Shown: positions 36,726-47,673 of the stretch, piece by piece
Layout: each line of letters opens with the position of its first letter
Numbering within the stretch: position 1 is the stretch's first letter
Assembly (NCBI GenBank): GCA_030528055.1
Contig: JAUMZQ010000001.1
Span: 62,001-126,000 of the forward strand
DNA from: Streptococcus sp.
GTDB lineage: Bacteria > Bacillota > Bacilli > Lactobacillales > Streptococcaceae
Length of the DNA: 64,000 bases
Direction of reading: 5' to 3'
Notes under the pieces: generated by a model
What the model was told of the DNA's origin: nothing
Databases searched by the model: none
What the model saw: the letters and a program-made list of their open reading frames with translations, nothing else
Position numbers and translations under genes: made by a program

Positions 36726-37637
36726 ATGACGTGGAGAATTGTACATGTTTGTCAAAGTGAGAAAATGAAGCTCAAGTTAGATAACTTATCTATAAAGAAA
36801 ATGGGAGAAGAATATACCATTCCATTAAGTGATATTTCAATTATTATAGCTGAGGGTGGTGAGACAGTGGTGACTCTCCGCTTATTGAGTGCCTTAAGTA
36901 AACGAAATATTGCTTTAGTGGTTTGTGATAACGAACACTTGCCAACTGGAATATACCATTCTCATAATGGTTATTTTAGGGCTTATAAAAAGCTTCAAAA
37001 ACAGTTGCTTTGGAGTAAAGAAGAAAAGGATAGGCTTTGGAAAATTGTTATTTATTTTAAGATTACTAACCAACAAGATGTTTTAGCTATGCTTGAAAGA
37101 GATTTAAAAAGCATACAGTTGTTAGCAGATTATAGAGAAAAAATAGAATTGGGAGATAAGACTAATCGTGAAGGACACGCAGCTAAAGTTTATTTTAACA
37201 CGTTATTTGGTAAGAATTTTGTACGAGTGACACAACAGGAAGCAGATATTATTAATGCAGGTTTAAATTATGGTTATGCTATTATACGAGCACAAATGGC
37301 ACGTATTGTTATTGGGTATGGTTTAAATTCATTGATTGGAATTTTTCATAAAAATGAATACAATCAATTTAATTTGGTTGATGATTTAATTGAGCCATTT
37401 AGACAGATTGTAGATGTTTGGGTATACCAGCATTTAAAAAATGAAGAATTTTTAAAATATGAATATCGAATTGCATTAACTAATTTATTGAATGCAAAAA
37501 TAAAGTATGGAACCGAGGTGTGTTCAGTGACAGTTGCTATGGATAAGTATGTAAAAGGATTTATTAAATATATAGATGAAAAAGATGCAACGAAGTTTCA
37601 TTGCCCTATAATATCAAGTATTGAGTGGAGTGTATAA
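36726..37637 (+). CDS. cas1: Type II-A Cas1 integrase
   Basis: 303 residues. Cas1 catalytic residues are in the NREGHAAKVYFN block (Glu), GLNSLIGIFHKNEYNQFNLVDDL (His) and EPFR (Glu/Asp side). It forms the spacer-integration complex with Cas2. The ATG at 36726 follows TAAGGGAG; an in-frame start at 36624 falls inside the tracrRNA and is rejected. cas2 starts one base after the stop. Confidence 0.95.
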   Translation: MTWRIVHVCQSEKMKLKLDNLSIKKMGEEYTIPLSDISIIIAEGGETVVTLRLLSALSKRNIALVVCDNEHLPTGIYHSHNGYFRAYKKLQKQLLWSKEEKDRLWKIVIYFKITNQQDVLAMLERDLKSIQLLADYREKIELGDKTNREGHAAKVYFNTLFGKNFVRVTQQEADIINAGLNYGYAIIRAQMARIVIGYGLNSLIGIFHKNEYNQFNLVDDLIEPFRQIVDVWVYQHLKNEEFLKYEYRIALTNLLNAKIKYGTEVCSVTVAMDKYVKGFIKYIDEKDATKFHCPIISSIEWSV

Positions 37638-37638
37638 G

Positions 37639-37962
37639 ATGAGGTATGAATCAATGAGATTGTTATGCTTTTTTGACTTACCAATGGAAACTAATCAAGA
37701 AAAAAGAATGTATAGAAATTTTCGAAAAGAATTGATAAAAAATGGTTTTGAAATGTTACAATTTTCAGTTTATTATCGTATATGTCCTAACAGGAGTTTT
37801 GCAAATAAATTTTATAAAAAATTAAAACAAAGTAATCTAGCTAGTGGAAATGTACGGTTGTTATCTGTAACAGAAAAACAATTTTCAGAGATGGTTTTAA
37901 TAGTGGGTGGAAAAACTAAGCAAGAGGAAGTTGTTAGTGATAATAAATTGGTGGTTATATGA
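37639..37962 (+). CDS. cas2: Type II-A Cas2
   Basis: 107 residues with the ferredoxin-like Cas2 fold (LLCFFDLPMETNQEKRMYRNFRK). The conserved Asp follows the first strand. It bridges Cas1 dimers in the integration complex. An ATGA overlap links it to csn2. Confidence 0.94.
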   Translation: MRYESMRLLCFFDLPMETNQEKRMYRNFRKELIKNGFEMLQFSVYYRICPNRSFANKFYKKLKQSNLASGNVRLLSVTEKQFSEMVLIVGGKTKQEEVVSDNKLVVI

Positions 37963-39008
37963 AATGGTATTTTACTCATCCTTATAAAGAATCTTTATCT
38001 ATTAATTTTGGGAAATTTACTCAAGTTGTAGGAGAAGATACACAATTAAAGTATTACCTTTGGCAAATATTAATTTGGTATTTTGATGGAAAAAAATATA
38101 GCGTTGAAGATTTGGAATTATTTCAACAAAACGAACCTCAAATCATATCAGATGGTGATGTTTTGAAGAGAACAGATTATAAATTATTTTACATTTCTGA
38201 TATTCAAAATTTAGTTGAACAAATGATATATAAAAAAGGAACAGTGGCTTTTGAGTATTTGAAAATAAAATTTAATAATCTTGATATAGTAGATCAGATT
38301 GATTGTATTAATGATAAGTTGGATTATATTTCAAGCATAATGAATACAAAATTAAATATTCAAATTGGTGATATTGTTTATCATACAGAAAGTCAATATT
38401 TTAACGCAGAACAGTTAATTCTTAAAAATTTTTTGCCATACTTTAGCATCAAAGAAAAAAATATTTCTTTTGAATTTATAGATAACAAAATAAAGTTTTT
38501 AATTTTTTTAGAACTATTATCTGAAATTTTAAAACAGAGTTCGAAAAAAATTATTTTAATGCTCAAAAATATAGATGATTATCTAGATTATTCTTCTTTT
38601 ATTGATTGTTGTAATCAAATGAAGAAGTTAACAGAGATATTTAAAAATTTCCATGTAATTATTTTCCCCTCAAATGAGGGATATTTATACGTTAATAGGG
38701 AAAATATAGAATATATAAATATTATTTCTGGATTAGTTACACATTATTATGAATTTTCTTTTTTGTATGATCGCTTTATAGGACATTATCCCTCGAATAA
38801 TATTCCTACTGAAGAAGAATTTTTGAAAATATTACAAAAAATTTCGAGTTATTTGTTTAATTCTGAACTTAATCATATTAGTTTATCTACAGTAGACTTA
38901 GCTTCAATTAATATATTGAATAAATTATATCATTATGATAAATCTATTAATTATTACTTTCAGCATGTAGACCCATTATTACTTAATTTTTTAAGTAATA
39001 AAGATTGA
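37959..39008 (+). CDS. csn2: Type II-A adaptation protein Csn2 (long form)
   Basis: 349 residues, the extended Csn2 type found with S. thermophilus CRISPR1 rather than the ~220-residue S. pyogenes type. The N-terminus SINFGKFTQVVGEDTQLKYYLW and the central degenerate P-loop-like fold are family-typical. Csn2 forms ring-shaped tetramers on DNA ends and is needed for spacer acquisition. Its stop codon overlaps the -35 of the array promoter. Confidence 0.9.
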   Translation: MKWYFTHPYKESLSINFGKFTQVVGEDTQLKYYLWQILIWYFDGKKYSVEDLELFQQNEPQIISDGDVLKRTDYKLFYISDIQNLVEQMIYKKGTVAFEYLKIKFNNLDIVDQIDCINDKLDYISSIMNTKLNIQIGDIVYHTESQYFNAEQLILKNFLPYFSIKEKNISFEFIDNKIKFLIFLELLSEILKQSSKKIILMLKNIDDYLDYSSFIDCCNQMKKLTEIFKNFHVIIFPSNEGYLYVNRENIEYINIISGLVTHYYEFSFLYDRFIGHYPSNNIPTEEEFLKILQKISSYLFNSELNHISLSTVDLASINILNKLYHYDKSINYYFQHVDPLLLNFLSNKD

Positions 39009-39071
39009 CATTTATTGGCAAAGATTTTATACTTACTAGGTGAGTATAAAAATTCAAAAATTTAATTTGAG
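39005..39071 (+). promoter_or_regulatory. Type II-A CRISPR leader and pre-crRNA promoter
   Basis: TTGACA (39005-39010, overlapping the csn2 stop), 17-bp spacer, TATACT (39028-39033). The leader ends in ATTTGAG (39065-39071), the leader-anchoring sequence known to direct polarised spacer integration in streptococcal type II-A loci. Confidence 0.85.
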
Positions 39072-41217
39072 GTTTTTGTACTCTCAAGATTTAAGTAACT
39101 GTACAACTTTTGGTGATAGATTGGATTATTTGAGATTGTTTTTGTACTCTCAAGATTTAAGTAACTGTACAACTAACTTTCTCATTTAGATATGTATTCG
39201 ATAGTTTTTGTACTCTCAAGATTTAAGTAACTGTACAACACAAGTTATCGAAGAAACATTACATAGTACGTTTTTGTACTCTCAAGATTTAAGTAACTGT
39301 ACAACACTCTTCTAGCTGATCTATTCGTTCTAAAAGTTTTTGTACTCTCAAGATTTAAGTAACTGTACAACTAAAGCTATTGATGAATTAGATAGTTACA
39401 TGTTTTTGTACTCTCAAGATTTAAGTAACTGTACAACTTTAAGTAGTGATGAACTAACTTACATAAGGTTTTTGTACTCTCAAGATTTAAGTAACTGTAC
39501 AACAAGTGGCGCACAAGGTGAAAGACTAAACATGTTTTTGTACTCTCAAGATTTAAGTAACTGTACAACTTACAATTCTAATAATTCTACTAATATTATG
39601 TTTTTGTACTCTCAAGATTTAAGTAACTGTACAACTAATAAAATAATGAAAATAACTACTACTTTGTTTTTGTACTCTCAAGATTTAAGTAACTGTACAA
39701 CTATTGAACTTGCTGGCATTTCGAATTGGTAGTTTTTGTACTCTCAAGATTTAAGTAACTGTACAACAAGAGACTTTAATACTAATGCACCAAGCTAGTT
39801 TTTGTACTCTCAAGATTTAAGTAACTGTACAACGAGGACTTCAAGTCCTCTAAATCAATTAAGTTTTTGTACTCTCAAGATTTAAGTAACTGTACAACTC
39901 GTAAGATAGATTGGTATAGAGGATTTAAGTTTTTGTACTCTCAAGATTTAAGTAACTGTACAACTTACAATTCTAATAATTCTACTAATATTATGTTTTT
40001 GTACTCTCAAGATTTAAGTAACTGTACAACTAATAAAATAATGAAAATAACTACTACTTTGTTTTTGTACTCTCAAGATTTAAGTAACTGTACAACTATT
40101 GAACTTGCTGGCATTTCGAATTGGTAGTTTTTGTACTCTCAAGATTTAAGTAACTGTACAACAAGAGACTTTAATACTAATGCACCAAGCTAGTTTTTGT
40201 ACTCTCAAGATTTAAGTAACTGTACAACGAGGACTTCAAGTCCTCTAAATCAATTAAGTTTTTGTACTCTCAAGATTTAAGTAACTGTACAACTCGTAAG
40301 ATAGATTGGTATAGAGGATTTAAGTTTTTGTACTCTCAAGATTTAAGTAACTGTACAACTGGCTAGTGAGTGGGGGGTATCTCGCAGTGGTTTTTGTACT
40401 CTCAAGATTTAAGTAACTGTACAACAAGTTTATTATTGCTATATATTCTACTTACGTTTTTGTACTCTCAAGATTTAAGTAACTGTACAACTTACTAACT
40501 GTAAAATATCTAAGTCTGCTAGTTTTTGTACTCTCAAGATTTAAGTAACTGTACAACGAAAGACGATATAGTGCTTATATCATGGTCGTTTTTGTACTCT
40601 CAAGATTTAAGTAACTGTACAACTTCTAAATTGAATGGGTTTTCTAGAATTATGTTTTTGTACTCTCAAGATTTAAGTAACTGTACAACTTCATGAGCTA
40701 AACTAAATTGTTGACGATAGTTTTTGTACTCTCAAGATTTAAGTAACTGTACAACAGAGGACTTCAAGTCCTCTAAATCAATTACGTTTTTGTACTCTCA
40801 AGATTTAAGTAACTGTACAACTAAAAATCTCCTTAAGTTTTTTAATTAACTGTTTTTGTACTCTCAAGATTTAAGTAACTGTACAACATCCTATATTGAT
40901 AACAAAGAAATCTGCTAGTTTTTGTACTCTCAAGATTTAAGTAACTGTACAACAACATAGAAAAAATTTAATATAAATCGTATGTTTTTGTACTCTCAAG
41001 ATTTAAGTAACTGTACAACTGATTCAACAAAAGTTTTCTATAATACTTAGTTTTTGTACTCTCAAGATTTAAGTAACTGTACAACTATTTTTGAAACTAC
41101 TTTCAAAATAAAAGAGTTTTTGTACTCTCAAGATTTAAGTAACTGTACAACTAGTAGCTACTCTTACCGGTTTACACGCTGGTTTTTGTACTCTCAAGAT
41201 TTAAGTAACCGTAGGGG
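39072..41217 (+). CRISPR. Type II-A CRISPR array, 33 repeats and 32 spacers
   Basis: The 36-bp repeat (first copy 39072-39107; begins GTTTTTGTACTCTCAAGATT, ends CTGTACAAC) matches my memory of the S. thermophilus CRISPR1 repeat. Spacers are 30 bp except for two identical 29-bp copies (39834-39862 and 40229-40257). Repeats 1-32 look identical; the last (41182-41217) is degenerate over its final 9 bases (CCGTAGGGG), marking the leader-distal end. Spacers 8-13 are exactly repeated as 14-19. Spacer 26 (40756-40785) is nearly the same as spacers 12 and 18. Upstream cas9-cas1-cas2-csn2 serve this array. Confidence 0.98.
39570..40359 (+). repeat. 395-bp tandem duplication of six repeat-spacer units
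   Basis: 39570-39964 (spacers 8-13 with repeats) is followed by an identical copy, 39965-40359 (spacers 14-19). The boundary lies at repeats, as expected from recombination between CRISPR repeats. Confidence 0.97.
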
Positions 41218-41278
41218 AAATTGAAATAAGAGTTCGAAACAGGTTTCTTTTTGATCTACGTTGTTTCAAATACAAAAT

Positions 41279-41333
41279 AAAAAAATCCTTTCTAAATTAG
41301 ATGTTTATCATTTAACTTAGAAGTAGGATTTTT
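41279..41333. terminator. Bidirectional terminator between the CRISPR array and mnmE
   Basis: AAAAATCCT...TTCTAA pairs with TTAGAAGTAGGATTTTT with a small bulge; it can end both the pre-crRNA (plus) and mnmE (minus). Confidence 0.75.
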
Positions 41334-42706
41334 CATTTTCCTAGACAAAATTGGCTAAAGAGTTGGGTGATTAGTTCATCTGGGGCAGCATCACCGGTTA
41401 TTTCTCCAAGTATTTCCCAAGTGCGAGTCATATCTACTTGTAAAAGGTCAACTGGCATCCCGAGTTCGATTCCTTCATTGACAGCTTGCAAACTTTCGAT
41501 TGCTTTTTCAATTAAAGTGATGTGACGGCTGTTGGAAAGGTAGGTGGCATCTTTTTCCGAAATATCAGAGTGATTGAAAAAGAGTTGGTTGATTCGGTCT
41601 TCTATTTTATCAATATGCTGATTTTTAAGGACGGAGATACTGATCGAGTCATCAGGGAGTTGGTCTGTTTCAATCTTCACTTCTAAATCTGTTTTATTAA
41701 GAAGTACAATTCGATTGGTTGATTGGCTGATTTCTAGTAGTTTTCGGTCTTGTTCTGTTAAGGACTCGCTAGCATTTAAGACAAGTAGGACAAGGTCAGC
41801 TTCTTGAAGAGCTTTTTTAGAGCGTTCTACTCCGATTTGTTCCACGATATCATCTGTATCACGAATTCCCGCTGTATCAATTAGTTTCAAGGGAACGCCA
41901 TTGATATTGACATATTCTTCAATCACATCTCGCGTTGTTCCTGCAATATCTGTGACAATCGCCTTTTCCTCACGAAGTAGGTTGTTGAGTAAGCTAGATT
42001 TTCCAACATTAGGACGACCGATAATGGCAGTAGCGATTCCTTCACGCAAGATTTTCCCTCGGCGAGCCGTTTTGAGCAAAGTGGTTAGTAGATTTTCAAA
42101 TTCTTGTGTCTTTTCTTTCAATAGTTGCGTTGTCATTTCTTCTACATCATCGTATTCAGGATAATCAATATTCACTTCGACTTGTGCCAAGGTATTGAGG
42201 ATTTCTTGACGTGTGTCATTAATCAGTTTTGACAAAGAACCGTCTAATTGACGAACAGCTACATTCATGGCTTTATCAGTCTTTGCTCGAATGATATCCA
42301 TAATAGCTTCCGCCTGTGTCAAATCAATTCGACCATTCAAAAAAGCACGTTTGGTAAATTCTCCTGGTTCAGCCATTCTAGCACCTTCTCGGATTGCTAG
42401 CTGGAGGATTTCATTGGTGACAGCGATACCTCCATGTGTATTAATTTCAATCACATCTTCACAGGTAAAAGTCTTAGGAGAACGCATAGCGCCAATCATG
42501 ACTTCGTCCAGTACTTTTTTAGAAATGGTATCAATGATATGTCCATAGTTCAAAGTGTGGCTATTGACCTCATTGAGATTTGTTCCTTTAAAAATTTTTT
42601 GTGCAATCGTAAAGCTATCTGTTCCACTCAATCGAACGATGCCGATAGCACCTTCTCCAAGAGGAGTAGAGATAGCAACGATAGTATCAAATTCTTTTGT
42701 AATCAT
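41333..42706 (-). CDS. mnmE: tRNA uridine-5-carboxymethylaminomethyl GTPase MnmE
   Basis: 457 residues. N-terminal tetrahydrofolate-binding domain ([22 protein letters not shown]), helical domain interrupted by a G domain with GRPNVGKSS (P-loop), DTAGIRD (switch II) and NKTD, and the C-terminal CLGK motif with the functional Cys. With MnmG it modifies wobble uridines of tRNAs. Monocistronic on the minus strand, in a gap between the two CRISPR loci. Confidence 0.97.
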   Translation of the reverse strand: MITKEFDTIVAISTPLGEGAIGIVRLSGTDSFTIAQKIFKGTNLNEVNSHTLNYGHIIDTISKKVLDEVMIGAMRSPKTFTCEDVIEINTHGGIAVTNEILQLAIREGARMAEPGEFTKRAFLNGRIDLTQAEAIMDIIRAKTDKAMNVAVRQLDGSLSKLINDTRQEILNTLAQVEVNIDYPEYDDVEEMTTQLLKEKTQEFENLLTTLLKTARRGKILREGIATAIIGRPNVGKSSLLNNLLREEKAIVTDIAGTTRDVIEEYVNINGVPLKLIDTAGIRDTDDIVEQIGVERSKKALQEADLVLLVLNASESLTEQDRKLLEISQSTNRIVLLNKTDLEVKIETDQLPDDSISISVLKNQHIDKIEDRINQLFFNHSDISEKDATYLSNSRHITLIEKAIESLQAVNEGIELGMPVDLLQVDMTRTWEILGEITGDAAPDELITQLFSQFCLGK

Positions 42707-42924
42707 ATCTTTTCCTTTTAGTCAGTATGTTCCATTCTTGTTCTATTCTAACTCAAAAAAAAGTAGCTAGCAAGATTTTAAGATAGTTTTTTCTATTCAT
42801 GTGCAAAAAGTCCAAACTAAAAAGTAGAAAATAATCTTTTGAAAACAAGGAGTTGAAAAGGAAAACACTTTCACCTTGGTAACAATCATGGTATAATAGA
42901 AGCAGATTGATGAAGGAGTTATAG

Positions 42925-43605
42925 ATGGAAAATCTTAAAAAAATAGCTGGTATAAAGGCAGCAGAATTTGTAACAGATGGAATGATTGTCGGTTTGGGAA
43001 CAGGCTCAACCGCTTATTATTTTGTAGAAGAAATTGGTCGTCGTATCCAAGAAGAAGGGCTACAGATTATTGCCGTTACAACTTCCAGTGTTACAAGTGA
43101 ACAAGCAAGAGGCTTGGGGATTCCACTCAAGTCCATTGATGAAGTAGATGAAGTAGATGTTACAGTGGACGGTGCTGACGAAGTAGATACAGACTTTAAT
43201 GGTATCAAAGGTGGTGGCGGAGCTTTACTGATGGAAAAAGTAGTTGCGACACCAACTAAGCACTACATTTGGGTGGTTGATGAAAGCAAGATGGTTGAAA
43301 AATTAGGAGCTTTTAAATTGCCTGTTGAAGTTGTTCAATATGGTGCCGAACAGCTCTTTCGACGCTTTGAAAAATATGGTTATCAACCAAGTTTTCGTGA
43401 AAAAGACGGAAAACGTTTTGTAACAGATATGCAGAATTTTATCATTGATTTGGATTTAAAGAGAATTGATGATCCGATTAGTTTTGGTCTAAAGTTGGAT
43501 CAGATGGTCGGGGTTGTAGAGCATGGCCTGTTCAATCAAATGGTTGACAAGGTCATTGTTGCAGGAAAAAACGGTGTACAAATATTAGAAGCTCGTAAGA
43601 AATAG
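42925..43605 (+). CDS. rpiA: Ribose-5-phosphate isomerase A
   Basis: 226 residues. RpiA motifs: [12 protein letters not shown] (phosphate loop), TVDGADEVD and [11 protein letters not shown]. It interconverts ribose-5-P and ribulose-5-P, linking the nucleoside salvage genes downstream to the pentose phosphate pathway. TGGTATAAT (42889-42897) is an extended -10. First gene of an rpiA-deoB-punA-deoD unit. Confidence 0.97.
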   Translation: MENLKKIAGIKAAEFVTDGMIVGLGTGSTAYYFVEEIGRRIQEEGLQIIAVTTSSVTSEQARGLGIPLKSIDEVDEVDVTVDGADEVDTDFNGIKGGGGALLMEKVVATPTKHYIWVVDESKMVEKLGAFKLPVEVVQYGAEQLFRRFEKYGYQPSFREKDGKRFVTDMQNFIIDLDLKRIDDPISFGLKLDQMVGVVEHGLFNQMVDKVIVAGKNGVQILEARKK

Positions 43606-43628
43606 TTAAACAGAAAAGAGGAATTTTT

Positions 43629-44840
43629 ATGGCAAAGTTTAATCGAATTCATGTGGTGGTGATGGATTCTGTGGGAATCGGTGCAGCACCAGATGCAGAC
43701 AAATTTTTTAATGATGGAAAACCAGATACGCATTCAGACACTTTGGGGCATATTTCAGAAACAGTTGGTTTAAATGTACCCAATATGGCTAAGATTGGTC
43801 TGGGAAATATTGAACGTGATATTCCTATCAAAACTGTAGAAAAGGAAGCAAATCCTAGTGGATATGTAACCAAATTGGAGGAAGTTTCTTTAGGAAAAGA
43901 TACCATGACAGGTCATTGGGAGATTATGGGGCTGAATATCACAGAACCGTTTGATACTTTTTGGAATGGCTTTCCAGAAGAACTCATTCAAAAGATTGAG
44001 TCATTTTCAGGAAGAAAGGTAATCCGTGAAGCCAATAAACCCTATTCTGGTACAAAGGTTATTGATGATTTTGGTCCAAGACAAATGGAAACAGGGGAAT
44101 TGATTGTCTATACTTCGGCTGATCCTGTTCTTCAAATAGCAGCACATGAAGAGATTATCCCGCTTGATGAATTGTATCGTATCTGCGAGTACGCTCGCTC
44201 GATTACATTGGAACGTCCGACTCTTCTTGGTCGTATCATTGCACGTCCTTATGTTGGTAGTCCAGGAAACTTCACCAGAACGGCAAATCGTCATGACTAT
44301 GCTGTCTCACCATTTGAGCCAACCGTTTTGGATAAACTAAATCAAGCTGGTATCGCAACCTATGGTGTGGGTAAGATCAATGATATTTTCAACGGATCAG
44401 GTATTTCCCATGATTTAGGGCACAACCAGTCCAATATGCACGGCGTGGATAATCTGATTGTAGCTTTGAAAGATGAAGAGTTTCAGTATGGATTTTCTTT
44501 TACCAATTTAGTTGATTTTGATGCTATGTTTGGTCATCGTAGAGATTCTGAAGGCTATCGCGATTGTTTACAAGAATTTGATGCTCGGATTCCTGAAATC
44601 ATTGAAAATATGAGAGAAGATGATTTATTGATGATTACAGCTGACCATGGAAACGATCCGACCTACTTTGGAACAGATCACACTCGTGAGTACATTCCAT
44701 TGTTAGTTTATGGAAAATCACTAAAAGCCAGTGGTCACTTACCAATTGGCCATTTTGCAGATATTTCAGCGACTGTTGCAGATAACTTTGGTGTAGACAA
44801 GGCCATGATTGGAGAATCTTTCTTAGATTACCTAGTATAG
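43629..44840 (+). CDS. deoB: Phosphopentomutase
   Basis: 403 residues of the alkaline-phosphatase superfamily. Metal-binding regions are [25 protein letters not shown] and, at the C-terminus, [20 protein letters not shown]. It converts (deoxy)ribose-1-P, released by the nucleoside phosphorylases downstream, to the 5-phosphate used by RpiA. RBS AGAGGAA. Confidence 0.97.
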   Translation: MAKFNRIHVVVMDSVGIGAAPDADKFFNDGKPDTHSDTLGHISETVGLNVPNMAKIGLGNIERDIPIKTVEKEANPSGYVTKLEEVSLGKDTMTGHWEIMGLNITEPFDTFWNGFPEELIQKIESFSGRKVIREANKPYSGTKVIDDFGPRQMETGELIVYTSADPVLQIAAHEEIIPLDELYRICEYARSITLERPTLLGRIIARPYVGSPGNFTRTANRHDYAVSPFEPTVLDKLNQAGIATYGVGKINDIFNGSGISHDLGHNQSNMHGVDNLIVALKDEEFQYGFSFTNLVDFDAMFGHRRDSEGYRDCLQEFDARIPEIIENMREDDLLMITADHGNDPTYFGTDHTREYIPLLVYGKSLKASGHLPIGHFADISATVADNFGVDKAMIGESFLDYLV

Positions 44841-44916
44841 TGATTTTTAGTGACATCCATCTGATTATCAAGGAATGAAAACAGATGATTGAAAAATAAT
44901 GAATAAAGGAAAATGT

Positions 44917-45726
44917 ATGACTTTAATAGAAAAAATTACGGAAACAGCTAAATTTTTGAAAGATAAAGGGATAACCTCTCCAGAATTTGGACTTATCTTG
45001 GGTTCAGGTTTGGGAGAATTGGCAGAAGAGCTAAAAAATCCTATCAGTATTGACTATGCTTTGATTCCAAACTGGGGGAAATCCACTGTAGTAGGGCATG
45101 CTGGGAAATTGGTTTACGGAGAATTAGCCGGTCGTCAAGTACTGGCTTTACAAGGACGTTTTCATTTTTATGAAGGCAATGCGATGGAGGTTGTGACTTT
45201 CCCTGTTCGTGTGATGAAGGCTTTGGGAGTTACAGGGCTGATTGTGACAAATGCTGCCGGAGGGATTGGTTATGGTCCGGGAACACTGATGGCTATTTCT
45301 GATCATATCAACTTTACAGGACAAAATCCCTTGATTGGAAGCAACCTAGATGAGTTTGGTCCACGCTTTCCAGATATGTCAAACGCCTATACTAAGGATT
45401 ACCGACAAACAGCACACAAGGTAGCTGAAAAATTGGGAATTGACCTCAAAGAAGGAGTCTATCTAGGTGTGACAGGTCCAACTTACGAGACACCCGCTGA
45501 AATCCGAGCATTTCAGACATTAGGAGCTAGTGCTGTGGGAATGTCTACGGTTCCAGAAGTTATCGTTGCTGCTCATTCAGGTTTGAAGGTGCTAGGAATA
45601 TCTGCTATTACTAACTTTGCAGCAGGTTTTCAAAGTGAGTTAAATCATGAAGAAGTGGTAAATGTGACCCAACGAATCAAAGAAGATTTTAAAAACTTTG
45701 TCAAAGCAGTTTTAACAGAATTATAA
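44917..45726 (+). CDS. punA: Purine nucleoside phosphorylase I
   Basis: 269 residues, trimeric-type [39 protein letters not shown] and [10 protein letters not shown] are diagnostic. It cleaves guanosine and inosine type nucleosides with phosphate. The ATG at 44917 sits 4-5 bases after AAAGGAAA and matches the family start; an in-frame ATG at 44899 is less likely. An 18-base gap leads to deoD. Confidence 0.95.
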   Translation: MTLIEKITETAKFLKDKGITSPEFGLILGSGLGELAEELKNPISIDYALIPNWGKSTVVGHAGKLVYGELAGRQVLALQGRFHFYEGNAMEVVTFPVRVMKALGVTGLIVTNAAGGIGYGPGTLMAISDHINFTGQNPLIGSNLDEFGPRFPDMSNAYTKDYRQTAHKVAEKLGIDLKEGVYLGVTGPTYETPAEIRAFQTLGASAVGMSTVPEVIVAAHSGLKVLGISAITNFAAGFQSELNHEEVVNVTQRIKEDFKNFVKAVLTEL

Positions 45727-45743
45727 GAATAAGAGGAATAAAA

Positions 45744-46454
45744 ATGTCTATCCATATTGAAGCCAAACAAGGCGAAATCGCTGATAAAATATTACTACCG
45801 GGAGATCCGCTTCGTGCAAAATTTATTGCTGAAAACTTTTTAGAAGATGCTTTTTGTTTTAACCAAGTGCGCAACATGTTTGGTTACACTGGGACATACA
45901 AAGGTCACAAGGTGAGTGTCATGGGGACTGGTATGGGGATTCCTTCCATCTCTATCTATGCTCGTGAGTTGATTGTTGATTATGGTGTGAAAAAGTTGAT
46001 TCGAGTAGGAACAGCAGGTTCTCTGAACAAAGACGTTCACGTTCGTGAACTTGTTCTAGCACAGGCAGCTGCGACAAATTCTAATATTATCCGTAATGAT
46101 TGGCCACAGTATGATTTTCCACAGATTGCTAGTTTTGACCTACTAGACAAGGCTTATCATATTGCTAAAAAATTGGGAATTACTACTCATGTCGGAAATG
46201 TACTGTCTTCGGATGTTTTTTATTCCAACTATGCGGATAAGAACATTGAGCTAGGCAAATGGGGAGTCAAAGCTGTAGAAATGGAAGCCGCTGCCCTTTA
46301 CTACTTGGCGGCACAACATCAGGTTGAAGCATTGGGAATCATGACGATTTCTGATAGCTTGATTAACCTTGATGAAGACACGACAGCTGAAGAGCGTCAG
46401 ACAACTTTCACAGATATGATGACGGTTGGTTTGGAAACGCTCATCTCAGAATAG
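45744..46454 (+). CDS. deoD: Purine nucleoside phosphorylase DeoD-type
   Basis: 236 residues, hexameric-type [53 protein letters not shown] and the catalytic-type Asp in TISDSL. It handles adenosine as well as other purines, complementing PunA. Last gene of the salvage operon, ended by a long hairpin terminator. Confidence 0.97.
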   Translation: MSIHIEAKQGEIADKILLPGDPLRAKFIAENFLEDAFCFNQVRNMFGYTGTYKGHKVSVMGTGMGIPSISIYARELIVDYGVKKLIRVGTAGSLNKDVHVRELVLAQAAATNSNIIRNDWPQYDFPQIASFDLLDKAYHIAKKLGITTHVGNVLSSDVFYSNYADKNIELGKWGVKAVEMEAAALYYLAAQHQVEALGIMTISDSLINLDEDTTAEERQTTFTDMMTVGLETLISE

Positions 46455-46524
46455 CCCGCTATTTGCGAACGAAAGAGAATCAGCTTGTCTTAAAATTTAG
46501 ATGATTTATAATAACTAGCTATTT

Positions 46525-46571
46525 AAGTTGAAAATTACACTCATATTAGTGTTGATTTTCAACTTTTTTTG
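46525..46571 (+). terminator. Intrinsic terminator after deoD
   Basis: 11-bp stem (46525-46535 / 46555-46565, AAGTTGAAAAT) extended inside by ACACT / AGTGT, followed by a T7 run. Confidence 0.88.
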
Positions 46572-46666
46572 TTATGCTAGATTGAGAAGGGAGTTGTTTT
46601 CCTAGGCTGACTGGGAAATACTTAGAAACAACTATTAGAAAAAATACAATTTTTGAAAGGGAGAAA

Positions 46667-47671
46667 ATGGGAGATTTATATATTCAAAAACCAAACTATC
46701 ACTTGTCTTTGAATGCAGATAGAGTGGTTATAAAAGATGAAGAAAAAGTGGAGATAAGAGAAATTTCAATTGGTTTAATTGAGAATGTTCTTATTTTTGG
46801 AACGGTACAGTTAACGACACAATTACTAGCAAGTTTAGCAAAGAATGGGATTAATGTGTTTTATTTTACAACATACGGAAAGTTTTTATATTTTTTAGAT
46901 TCTTGTCGTAATGATGATTTTGAAAAACAAGAAAAACAGGCTTTGTCTTCTTTTGATGAAACATTTTGCTTAGAAATCGCTAAAAAAATAGTGATTTCAA
47001 AAATCACCAATCAGCTTAATTTATTAAAAGCATTTGATATAGAAGGAATCTGTGATAAGCAAGATTATGAAAAATTTTTTGAAGCCATAGCGAGTGTTTC
47101 TAAGGCAACTACGATTCCAGAAATTATGGGCTGTGAGGGTAGAATTGCCAAATCTTATTTTTACTTCTTAAATTTACTAATAGAAGACGATTTTCGATTT
47201 TATAGGCGCTCTAAAAGACCGTCTCAAGATATATTTAATGCTCTTTTGAATTTTGGTTATTCGATTCTTCATTCGTGTTTTATAGGGATGATACGCAAAA
47301 ATGGCTTGAGTTTAGGTTTTGGAGTGTTGCATAGCCCACATTACCATCACCCTATTTTAGCCAGTGATTTGATGGAAGAGTGGCGGCCTGTCATTGTTGA
47401 TGATACGGTCATGAGTTTAATACAAAATAAGGAAATCAGAGCAGAACATTTTGAGAAAAAGTCAGATAATGAGGTTGTTTTGACAGAAGAGGGGATAGCC
47501 ATTTTTTCTAAGGCTATGCACGCGAGATTACTGGAAATTCATCAGTATGTTGAGCTAGATAAGAAGCGGTATTCTTTTTTGTATATGGCTGATCAGCAAA
47601 TCAAGTCTTTGATTCGATGTTTTGAAAGTGGAGATACTAAAGAGTTTGTCAGTAGTTATACAGGAGAATAG
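46667..47671 (+). CDS. cas1: Type III-A Cas1 integrase
   Basis: 334 residues, distinct from the type II-A Cas1 at 36.7 kb. Catalytic blocks: IMGCEGRIAKSYF (Glu), GFGVLHSPHYHHP (His) and LASDLMEEWRP (Glu). RBS AAAGGGAGAAA before the ATG. It overlaps nothing but is followed after 2 bases by cas2. It should insert spacers into the adjacent 37-bp-repeat array. Confidence 0.95.
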   Translation: MGDLYIQKPNYHLSLNADRVVIKDEEKVEIREISIGLIENVLIFGTVQLTTQLLASLAKNGINVFYFTTYGKFLYFLDSCRNDDFEKQEKQALSSFDETFCLEIAKKIVISKITNQLNLLKAFDIEGICDKQDYEKFFEAIASVSKATTIPEIMGCEGRIAKSYFYFLNLLIEDDFRFYRRSKRPSQDIFNALLNFGYSILHSCFIGMIRKNGLSLGFGVLHSPHYHHPILASDLMEEWRPVIVDDTVMSLIQNKEIRAEHFEKKSDNEVVLTEEGIAIFSKAMHARLLEIHQYVELDKKRYSFLYMADQQIKSLIRCFESGDTKEFVSSYTGE

Positions 47672-47673
47672 AG

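Noticed and set aside
39340..40127. Open frames of 130 and 86 codons inside the type II-A CRISPR array with the repeated peptide LYSQDLSNCTT
   Set aside because: The 66-base repeat-spacer period is a multiple of three, so the repeat is read in the same frame each time; there is no start signal or family similarity.
41152..41181. Oldest type II-A spacer contains TTACCGGTTTAC, the complement of the RegR-type operator at 26021
   Set aside because: Only 12 bases agree and the flanks differ, so self-targeting of the operator is unlikely; most likely chance.
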